DNA of 64,000 nt from Bacillus sp. B1-b2 (GTDB lineage Bacteria; Bacillota; Bacilli; Bacillales; Cytobacillaceae). Each line of letters begins with the position of its first letter. The stretch's first letter is position 1. Positions 56,966 through 64,000 of the stretch are shown here, in pieces. The position numbers and the translations under genes are program-made. Below the pieces are notes generated by a model that was given only the letters and a program-made list of their open reading frames with translations, did not search any database and was not told the origin of the DNA. The stretch is taken from contig NZ_WEHU01000001.1 in the NCBI RefSeq assembly GCF_009183415.1, positions 248,001-312,000 on the forward strand, given 5' to 3'.

Positions 56966-59710
56966 ATGATAGAATACTTTAAAAAGAGAAAAGCTTGGAA
57001 GCAAGAAATAGTGCAACAAGTTAGGGAAGCTAATGCAAGCCGTAAAAAAAGAAAGCTAGAGATTTCCGCATTGCCTGACACAGAACGAAAAGAAGCGATT
57101 AAAAGGGATAAACTTTTGCAAAAGCAACAGAAACAACAAAGAAAAGAAGAATTAAAATCATTAAGCCGTAAAGAAAGAATAGTAAAGAAAAAAGAAAATA
57201 AAATGTACAAAAAAATCAAAAACAGACCAAGACGTATTGCTGGGTGGTCAGTTGTTGCTATCTTGTTATTAACGGTAGGTGTAACTTTAGGACCTACAGC
57301 TTTAAGCATGGTTCAAAACATGACTGGTAAGCATATTACGATTGATACAACAAGTGCAGAAAGTGTCAAAGCGAGAGAAGCTGCTGATGCAGTTTCAGAA
57401 GAGATTGCTAATGAAGGGTTGGTATTATTAAAAAATGAAAATAACTCCCTTCCATTAGGAAATAAGAAAATTAATATATTTGGTTCTACCGCCTTTAGTT
57501 TTAAATATGGCGGGGGCGGTTCTGGTGCATCGGATCAAACTCGAGCTGTGAATTTATTTGATGCCCTTAAGAATGCAGGAATTGAATATAATCAAGTATT
57601 ATATGATTACTATGCGGCCTTACCAGAATTAGAAGGAGCAACAGGTGAAACGGATACTGGTGTAGTTCAAGTAATTAAAGGAATGTTAGGCAGTAAAGAG
57701 GCAACCGAACCAGATGTAACGGATTCTGCATTAGCTCAAGCGAAAGAGTACTCTGAAAATGCGATGATTATTATTCAAAATGAAGCTGTAGAAGCATCAG
57801 ATGTAAGCAGTGATCAATTAAAGATATCAGATGGTATGCAGGATTTAATTGAAAAAGTTGCTGAGAACTTCAGTAATGTTACCATTGTCGTAAATGCTGG
57901 AAATACTTTAGAATTAGGATTTGTTAATGAAAATCCAAGTATTCAGTCCGTGATTTGGGTTGGAACACCAGGACCATTTGGAACAAATTCCCTTGCCAAA
58001 GTACTATCAGGAGAATTAAACCCTTCTGGACGCATTACTGATACGTATGCCTATGATGTTGAATCTTCACCAGCAAGTGAGAATTTTGGGAATTATCAAT
58101 ATGAGAATTTAGACAAAGCCTATCTTAATTATGAAGAAGGTATTTATATAGGCTACAGATTCTATGAAACTTATTATCAAGGAAATGAAGAAGGATATAA
58201 ACAAACTGTTCAATATCCTTTCGGTTCAGGCCTAAGTTATACAACATTTGATTGGAATTTAGTAGATCAACAATTAAACAATGATTCTATTGAATTAAAA
58301 GTAGAAGTGAAAAATACTGGTGAAGTAGGTGGTAAAGATGTAGTTCAAGTGTACTACTCTGCTCCTTACACACCAGGAGGATTGGAGAAGTCTGCCATTA
58401 ACTTAGCAGCATTTTCAAAAACGAAATCACTGGAGCCAGGAGAGTCTGAAGTATTAACAATTAAGTATGATACAAGGAATATGGCTTCTTACGATCTGGA
58501 TAATGAGAACTATATTTTAGAAAAGGGAACATACCAAATTAAGCTCGGTAAAAATGTTCATGAAATTGATAGCACAATAGACTTTGAATTATCTGAAGAT
58601 ATTGTGTATCAAGCAGATGCCGATACAGGAACAGAATACAAAAATCGCTTTACTGAATCAGAAAATGAATTAACTATACTTTCCCGTAATGATTGGGAAG
58701 GAACATATCCATCAGATGAAGATGATTCAAAAATTGCTTCAGATAAAGTATTGGAAAGAGTTCAAGGACATGAGTTCAAGGAAGAGGTGGAAATGCCTGC
58801 AACGGATGTTGACAATGGACTTAAATTAGAAGACTTAAAAGGACTAGATTATGATAATCCTAAGTGGGAGGAATTCTTAGACCAACTCACTGTTGATCAA
58901 ATGATCGATTATGTGTCAGAAGGCGCTTATCACACGGGAGCAATTGAAGATCTTGGAATTCCGAAAACAGTTTTAATGGATGGACCTGCAGGATTTAATT
59001 TCTTCTTTAAGAAGTTTGAAGCCGGTGCTTACCCAACTGAAATCGTCATTGCATCAACTTGGAATAAAGATCTAGCCTACGAGATGGGTGAACTAGTTGG
59101 AAAAGAAGCAAAAGCATATGGAATACACGGATGGTATGCTCCCTCTCTTAATGTTCACCGTTCAGCACAAGGTGGAAGAAACTTTGAGTATATGTCAGAA
59201 GATCCAGTACTAAATGGTAAGATTGGTGCTAATTTGTCGAAAGGTGCACAGGACCAAGGTGTTACCGTATTTATGAAGCACTTTATAATGAATGAGCAAG
59301 AAACAAATGCACGCTCTGGGATGCTCGTTTGGTCTAATGAACAAGCCATGCGAGAAATACACTTGCGTCCTTTCGAAATGACTGTAAAAGAGGCTGGTGT
59401 AACTGGTGCAATGTCTAGTTTTTCTTACATTGATGGAAAATGGGCAAATCCAGAATTATTAAATGGTATGCTTAGAGAGGAATGGGGATTTGAAGGTGTA
59501 GTATCTTCAGATGCTGTATTTGGATTCATGGAACCACAGAAAGCCATTACATCTGGCAATGATTTAATGTTAGATATTATGTCGGTTCCAAAAAATAAAA
59601 AACAATTAGAAGAAGCATATGACGAGCATCCAGAAGCGGTTACAGCAGGACTGCGCAATAGCATGCATAACTCACTATATGCAACACTTCAAACATACCT
59701 TTTTGACTAA
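56966..59710 (+). CDS. membrane-anchored GH3 glycosidase with inverted (C-domain first) order
   Basis: 914 residues. Residues 1-90 are very basic and coiled-coil-like (KKRKAWKQEIVQQVREANAS, KQQRKEELKSLSRKERIVKK), so they probably stay in the cytoplasm; a transmembrane helix follows (about 91-112). The GH3 C-terminal alpha/beta domain comes first (EIANEGLVLLKNENNSLPL, about 140-310), then a loop to FPFGSGLSYTTFDW and a fibronectin-III-like domain (about 430-560). The GH3 TIM-barrel comes last (LDQLTVDQMIDYVSEGAY, about 640-880), with GRNFEYMSEDP, MKHFIMNEQE and the nucleophile Asp849 in VVSSDAVFG. This permuted order is known in Ruminococcus and Butyrivibrio GH3 enzymes. The active site would face outward. 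GAGGGGG precedes the ATG. Confidence 0.9.
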   Translation: MIEYFKKRKAWKQEIVQQVREANASRKKRKLEISALPDTERKEAIKRDKLLQKQQKQQRKEELKSLSRKERIVKKKENKMYKKIKNRPRRIAGWSVVAILLLTVGVTLGPTALSMVQNMTGKHITIDTTSAESVKAREAADAVSEEIANEGLVLLKNENNSLPLGNKKINIFGSTAFSFKYGGGGSGASDQTRAVNLFDALKNAGIEYNQVLYDYYAALPELEGATGETDTGVVQVIKGMLGSKEATEPDVTDSALAQAKEYSENAMIIIQNEAVEASDVSSDQLKISDGMQDLIEKVAENFSNVTIVVNAGNTLELGFVNENPSIQSVIWVGTPGPFGTNSLAKVLSGELNPSGRITDTYAYDVESSPASENFGNYQYENLDKAYLNYEEGIYIGYRFYETYYQGNEEGYKQTVQYPFGSGLSYTTFDWNLVDQQLNNDSIELKVEVKNTGEVGGKDVVQVYYSAPYTPGGLEKSAINLAAFSKTKSLEPGESEVLTIKYDTRNMASYDLDNENYILEKGTYQIKLGKNVHEIDSTIDFELSEDIVYQADADTGTEYKNRFTESENELTILSRNDWEGTYPSDEDDSKIASDKVLERVQGHEFKEEVEMPATDVDNGLKLEDLKGLDYDNPKWEEFLDQLTVDQMIDYVSEGAYHTGAIEDLGIPKTVLMDGPAGFNFFFKKFEAGAYPTEIVIASTWNKDLAYEMGELVGKEAKAYGIHGWYAPSLNVHRSAQGGRNFEYMSEDPVLNGKIGANLSKGAQDQGVTVFMKHFIMNEQETNARSGMLVWSNEQAMREIHLRPFEMTVKEAGVTGAMSSFSYIDGKWANPELLNGMLREEWGFEGVVSSDAVFGFMEPQKAITSGNDLMLDIMSVPKNKKQLEEAYDEHPEAVTAGLRNSMHNSLYATLQTYLFD

Positions 59711-59785
59711 ACCTATTTTGATATATGGAGAGAAGGCTGTAAATTAGCCTTCTTCTTATTTTAAATAAGTGATTGGCGGTGTAGT

Positions 59786-62119
59786 ATGAGATATAAAGAT
59801 TTAATTAAGCAAATGACATTAGAAGAGAAAGCTTCCCTTATGTCTGGAGAAAACTTTTGGAATACCAAAGCAATCGAACGGCTTGGAATTCCTTCCATTA
59901 TGTTAACAGATGGACCACACGGACTGCGTAAACAAGGTGGGAAGGCTGATCATCTTGGATTAAACAAAAGCCTTCCAGCAACTTGTTACCCAACAGCAGC
60001 AACGCTAGCAAATAGTTGGGATAAGTCACTTGTCTATAAAGTAGGACAGGATATTGGGAAGGAAGCTCGCAGTGAAAAAGTAAGTGTTTTACTTGGACCA
60101 GGTTTAAATATTAAACGAAACCCACTATGCGGGCGTAATTTTGAATATTTCTCTGAAGATCCGTACCTGACTGGTGAACTAGCTAGTGAAATGGTAAAGG
60201 GAATTCAGTCAAATGGTATTTCAGCTTGCCCTAAGCATTATGCAGTCAACAGTCAAGAACATATGCGCATGACTATTGATGAAATAGTAGATGAACGTTC
60301 ACTCCGAGAAATTTATTTAACAGGATTTGAGAAAGTTGTAAAAGAAAGTAATCCATATACGATGATGTCTTCTTATAATAAGGTAAATGGTGAATTTGCA
60401 AATGAAAATCAACATTTGGCTGATATTTTGTATGCTGAATGGGGATTTGACGGTGTTATTGTTACTGACTGGGGAGGGAATAATGATCGTGTTGCAGGAT
60501 TAAAGGCCCATAATCAGTTAGAAATGCCATCTACTAACGGAATAACAGATAAAGAGATTGTTGATGCAATAAATGCAGGAACACTTGATGAATCAATATT
60601 AGATGAAGCAGTAGATCAATTACTAAGTTTAATATATAAAGTTCGTTTAGATGATAAAGAATCAGTGCAAGTGGATTATGAAAATCATCACAACAATGCA
60701 ATAGAAGCAGCCAGTCAATCTATTGTACTACTTAAGAATGATAATAGTATTCTTCCACTTAAAGCGGAAACTAAAGTAGCGGTTATTGGTGATTTTGCGA
60801 AGAATCCAAGATATCAAGGCGCAGGGAGTTCATTAATTAATCCTTATAAATTAAGTAATCCACTTGATAGCTTACAACATTCTCCTTTAAATATAGCTGG
60901 CTATGCACAAGGATTTAAGCGAATGGGTGGAAAGAGTAGTCAATTATTGAAAGAGGCAACAAGCCTCGCAGAATCTGCTGAGGTAGTGCTTTTATTTATT
61001 GGACTTGATGAAAGCAAAGAAGCAGAAGGGGTAGATAGAGAAGATTTAAAACTAGCTGAAAATCAGTTAGAACTTGTTGAAGCTTTAGCTAAGGTAAATG
61101 ACAAGGTGGTTGTTATATTATCTGGTGGTGGAGCAATAGAATTACCATTTGCAGATAAGGTTCAAGGAATGATACACACTTATCTTTCTGGACAAGGCGG
61201 GGGGGAGGCTGTCGTTGATATATTGCTTGGAAAATCTAATCCAAGTGGTAAATTAAGTGAGACATTCCCAATTCAGTATACTGATGTTCCATCCTCTGCT
61301 TACTACCCTGGAAATCAAGCAACTAGTGAACATAGAGAAGGGCTATTCATTGGTTATAGATATTTTGAAACAGCAGATGTACCTGTACGGTTTCCGTTTG
61401 GTTATGGGCTATCTTATACTACATTTGAGTATACTGATATTTTGATAGATGACTTGCTTGTGAAATTCAACTTGACAAATACAGGTGAAATTGCTGGAGC
61501 AGAGATTGCTCAACTGTATATTGAAAAGGTAGATTCGGTCATTTTTCGGTCTAAAAAAGAATTGAAAGCTTTTGAAAAAGTTTACTTGGAACCAGGTGAA
61601 ACGAAGCAAGTGACTTTAGCATTGACAGAACGAGATTTTTCTTACTATAATCCCGAAATCAAAGATTGGGAAGTTGAGTCAGGGAATTACAAGATTCAAG
61701 TAGGCAGCTCCATTCAAGAGATTCATATAGAGGAAACTATTGAAATGGCTGGTGTTTCTCCATCTTTATTTTTAAAAAGTAATTTTCCACACTATGCATT
61801 TGCTAATGTAAAGGAAATCCCTGATTCAGAATTTGAAAAGATACTGGGGAGGAACCTACCACCTAAAAATTGGGATAGTCATAAAGATTTAGGAATGAAT
61901 GACACAATTAATCAAGCACAGTATAAAAACTGGTTAGGAAAATTGTTATATAATTTTATTATGTTCTTCCATTTTTTCTTTAAAAAAATGGGAAAACCAT
62001 TAACGGCAAATAACGTATACTTTGTTATTAATATGCCATTTAGGCAAATTGACCGCTTTACAGGCGGAAAAGTGAGTAAAAAAAATGTGGAGAGATTGCT
62101 ACGTTGGATAAATCGATAA
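59786..62119 (+). CDS. GH3 beta-glucosidase/xylosidase, conventional domain order
   Basis: 777 residues. Barrel domain (about 1-290): GLRKQG, the KH-type KHYAVNSQE, GRNFEYFSEDP and the nucleophile Asp228 in VIVTDWGG. The C-domain (about 300-530) has SIVLLKNDNSILPL and GLDESKEAEGVDRE near the usual acid/base position; the fibronectin-III domain follows (about 570-665) with GYGLSYTTFEYTD. The last ~110 residues (after the FnIII) are an extra, partly hydrophobic tail (MFFHFFFKKMGKPLT). No signal peptide, so the enzyme is intracellular. It follows the inverted GH3 by 75 nt and probably completes hydrolysis of imported oligosaccharides. Confidence 0.92.
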   Translation: MRYKDLIKQMTLEEKASLMSGENFWNTKAIERLGIPSIMLTDGPHGLRKQGGKADHLGLNKSLPATCYPTAATLANSWDKSLVYKVGQDIGKEARSEKVSVLLGPGLNIKRNPLCGRNFEYFSEDPYLTGELASEMVKGIQSNGISACPKHYAVNSQEHMRMTIDEIVDERSLREIYLTGFEKVVKESNPYTMMSSYNKVNGEFANENQHLADILYAEWGFDGVIVTDWGGNNDRVAGLKAHNQLEMPSTNGITDKEIVDAINAGTLDESILDEAVDQLLSLIYKVRLDDKESVQVDYENHHNNAIEAASQSIVLLKNDNSILPLKAETKVAVIGDFAKNPRYQGAGSSLINPYKLSNPLDSLQHSPLNIAGYAQGFKRMGGKSSQLLKEATSLAESAEVVLLFIGLDESKEAEGVDREDLKLAENQLELVEALAKVNDKVVVILSGGGAIELPFADKVQGMIHTYLSGQGGGEAVVDILLGKSNPSGKLSETFPIQYTDVPSSAYYPGNQATSEHREGLFIGYRYFETADVPVRFPFGYGLSYTTFEYTDILIDDLLVKFNLTNTGEIAGAEIAQLYIEKVDSVIFRSKKELKAFEKVYLEPGETKQVTLALTERDFSYYNPEIKDWEVESGNYKIQVGSSIQEIHIEETIEMAGVSPSLFLKSNFPHYAFANVKEIPDSEFEKILGRNLPPKNWDSHKDLGMNDTINQAQYKNWLGKLLYNFIMFFHFFFKKMGKPLTANNVYFVINMPFRQIDRFTGGKVSKKNVERLLRWINR

Positions 62120-62433
62120 CGAGATTTCACTTAACCCTTTATCATAATTAGTTTATTCACGAATGGTAATTGATTAAGAACTACATTTACTTCTTGTTCT
62201 ACCTTTTCTTACTGTTTAACGGCTAGGTCATATTCTTCTAACATGGGGAAATTTATAGGCATCAAGTGTTTATCTCGTTTCAATAGAAGGTTTTGCTAGA
62301 TGTTCTGTAATGAGTTTTTTAAGTCCAGTTTGTCTCTTCATTATTGTTTCCATCTAGAAGTGACATTTAGTGACTTATAGAAAAATATCTTTAAGAAGCA
62401 ATATATTTGGATGAAATGGAAAAGGACGATAAA
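62120..62433. other. intergenic region
   Basis: No gene, RNA or operator recognised between the GH3 gene and the convergent methyltransferase gene. Confidence 0.35.
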
Positions 62434-62470
62434 CAAGAGGTTGGATTGTATTAAATCCCACCTCTTGATT
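62434..62470. terminator. bidirectional terminator between GH3 and methyltransferase genes
   Basis: CAAGAGG (62434-62440) pairs with CCTCTTG (62461-62467), with inner GGATT/AATCC. The A/T context on both sides is suitable. Confidence 0.75.
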
Positions 62471-62492
62471 ATTCTTAAAGATTATATAAATA

Positions 62493-63053
62493 TTATTTCT
62501 TAACTGCATCCAAAATTAAAGATGGAAAAACTAACTTCTCCCCCTGATTCCTAGGATCAAATTTCTTCGATCGAAATATAACACCATCTTTACCATCCCA
62601 ATCTACATGATGAAAGACTCCTAATTCGTCGCAATATTCGAGAAGTTTAATCTCGAACCCAGCTTCTTCAAACAACTTTGTTAAAGAATGATAGTTATGT
62701 ACAATTTTATGACTATAAGCTGGATGATCAATTGGCCCAGGTCCACCAACTTTTATAATGTCTTGATAGCCTTCATCAGGAAAGTATCCATCTGGGACAG
62801 CACATCGAATATAACCTGTTGGTTTTAAATAGGAATAACATAATGAAGCTGCTTTTACTCCCTCACCATAGCTTAAATGTTCCCAAACATGCTCAGCTAG
62901 AATAGCACTGATAGAGCCATAGGGATAAGCCTTCCACGTGTCCTCATTTAATAAGTTTAATTCCTCTTCTTGTGTATGTATCCAACCAGGATTATTTCTA
63001 TATTTACCTGCACCTATTACTAATTTTATGGAGTCTTCTTTCATTTTATCCAC
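62493..63053 (-). CDS. class I SAM-dependent methyltransferase-like protein
   Basis: 186 residues. IKLVIGAGKYRNNPGWIHT is a shortened SAM-binding motif of the type seen in small nonclassical methyltransferases. AILAEHVWEHLSYGEGVKA and YLKPTGYIRCAVPDGYFPD are the motif II/III equivalents. Substrate unknown. The gene is convergent with the GH3 cluster. The reading frame starts at ATG 63053; GGATGGGTGG upstream contains a ribosome-binding-like site. Confidence 0.75.
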   Translation of the reverse strand: MDKMKEDSIKLVIGAGKYRNNPGWIHTQEEELNLLNEDTWKAYPYGSISAILAEHVWEHLSYGEGVKAASLCYSYLKPTGYIRCAVPDGYFPDEGYQDIIKVGGPGPIDHPAYSHKIVHNYHSLTKLFEEAGFEIKLLEYCDELGVFHHVDWDGKDGVIFRSKKFDPRNQGEKLVFPSLILDAVKK

Positions 63054-63105
63054 CCATCCTAGTATTTTCCTATAATCCTAATATATAGAATTATCGTTTT
63101 AGGTA

Positions 63106-63171
63106 CAATAAAAATTGTTAACGTGTAACAAGGGAAAATATGTCTAAAAGCATAGGAAGAAATTCCTGTTT
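63106..63171 (+). repeat. 67-bp repeat, copy B
   Basis: Copy of 49979-50045, beginning CAATAAAAA and ending CCTGTTT. The internal ATG (63140) opens a 12-codon ORF, MSKSIGRNSCFI then TAA. It lies upstream of the chemoreceptor gene that begins at 63258. Confidence 0.8.
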
Positions 63172-63257
63172 CATATAAAATAGGATTATAGTTTACAAAT
63201 AGCGCTAGCAAATGAAAATGGTTGTATGCGCATACAACGAAAAGGAAGCGGATACAT

Positions 63258-64000
63258 ATGAAAATGAAAAAATATAAAGAAAACCTAAACGTTAAAAAAA
63301 TGAAAAGTAGATTACGACATACTTTTACTCGAAATAAAGATAAAAGTATCCCATTAAAGACAAAACTATTATTATCTTTTTTAGCTATATTACTAATACC
63401 AAGTCTGTTAATAGGTACATTTTCTTTCCAATCTGCAAATAAGCAAATGGAGAAAGATTTTATATCAAGCGCCACCACAAATCTCTCGATGCTTGATACA
63501 TCTATAACGAACTTATTTTCAACTAAGATATACGATCTTAATGCATTAACGGAAGCTATATCTAAAGATATCTTAGAAAGTGAAAGTGTTCGAATCGAAC
63601 AAGATCTAAGTTCATATAGTAAGACACATCCTGAGGTTTCCAGTATTTATTTAGGAACAGATGCAGGTAGATTCATTCAGAAATCAATAGAAGAAACAGA
63701 AGATAAAATGGATCCTAGACTTAGAGATTGGTATAAAGCTGCTGTTAATCAAAAAGGAGAAGCGGTGATTATGGACCCTTATGTATCACCTGTTTCAGGG
63801 AAAATGGTAATCACCTTAGCTAAGACTATATCCGATCATACTGGTGTTATGGCCATTACAATGAACCTCGATTATTTAAAAGAACTATCCAATGACGTAA
63901 CATTTGGGAAACATGGTTATGTGATTTTACTTGATCAAAAGAAACGCTTTATTGTCCATCCAACAGAAAAAGAAGGAGATATCTTTAAGAATTCCTTCTA
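63258..64000 (+). CDS. Cache-domain methyl-accepting chemotaxis protein, truncated by window end
   Basis: The open frame runs from ATG 63258 to the window edge (about 247 codons). It has a basic cytoplasmic N-terminus (KMKKYKENLNVKKMKSRLRH), a transmembrane helix at about residues 37-58 (KLLLSFLAILLIPSLLIGTF), and a dCache_1-type extracellular sensor with a YLG-T-D-x-G strand, DPRLRDWYKAAVNQKGEAV (the conserved R-W-Y) and DPYVSPVSGKMVITLAKTI. The HAMP and signalling parts lie beyond the window. GGAAGCGG precedes the ATG. dCache receptors typically bind amino acids or other small metabolites. Confidence 0.85.
   Translation, partial: MKMKKYKENLNVKKMKSRLRHTFTRNKDKSIPLKTKLLLSFLAILLIPSLLIGTFSFQSANKQMEKDFISSATTNLSMLDTSITNLFSTKIYDLNALTEAISKDILESESVRIEQDLSSYSKTHPEVSSIYLGTDAGRFIQKSIEETEDKMDPRLRDWYKAAVNQKGEAVIMDPYVSPVSGKMVITLAKTISDHTGVMAITMNLDYLKELSNDVTFGKHGYVILLDQKKRFIVHPTEKEGDIFKNSF

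Overview
The window is AT-rich DNA with Bacillus-type Shine-Dalgarno sites, CcpA cre-like sites, a YesMN-type two-component system, an H-type small acid-soluble spore protein (11125-11304), LXG-type toxin debris and an LPxTG-like surface enzyme. Together these point to an endospore-forming, Gram-positive member of the Bacillaceae. The genus cannot be fixed from the sequence alone.

Layout. (1) 1-12.8 kb, housekeeping and stress genes: DedA membrane protein; an RtcB-family RNA ligase gene split by a 410-nt group I intron; DJ-1/PfpI, PhzF, nucleotidyltransferase, VOC and prolyl-peptidase genes; DUF445 and DUF378 membrane proteins; a large methyltransferase; sspH. (2) 13-29.5 kb, a carbohydrate locus: response regulator, histidine kinase and HAMP coiled-coil membrane protein on the minus strand, divergent from a YtfQ-YtfR-YtfT-YjfF-like sugar ABC transporter and a 2004-residue sortase-anchored protein with two LamG-Ig-Ig-GH43 modules. 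Cre-like sites sit in three of these upstream regions. (3) 29.6-41.7 kb, a gene-decay zone: remnants of MarR, alpha-rhamnosidase, GNAT, MMPL, FAD amine oxidase, MCP, C1q-like and GGDEF genes and a frameshifted GH1 glucosidase lie around intact LysM, GGDEF and MCP genes. (4) 42-46.4 kb, a divergent sugar or polyol catabolic module: PfkB kinase and RpiR regulator against a TIM-barrel isomerase and a CsbX-type MFS transporter. (5) 46.5-53.3 kb, an accessory region: a group II intron domain V remnant, an LXG-like toxin remnant with two immunity-type genes, degenerate direct repeats, and a DUF2975-XRE-membrane protein operon. (6) 53.8-62.1 kb, a second glycosidase cluster: an AraC-GH39 fusion, a membrane-anchored GH3 with inverted domain order, and a conventional GH3. 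(7) 62.5-64 kb: a small methyltransferase and the start of a Cache-type chemoreceptor.

The most notable object is the group I intron at 1146-1555. P1, P3, P4, P5, P6a, P7, P8, P9 and P10 can all be paired by eye. The predicted splice restores the conserved Val-Asp-Ile-Gly-Cys metal-binding motif of RtcB exactly. The intron also carries a 30-codon ORF with a CxxCH motif. The two carbohydrate clusters together suggest growth on plant cell-wall arabinan/xylan-type polysaccharide; that substrate assignment is inference.
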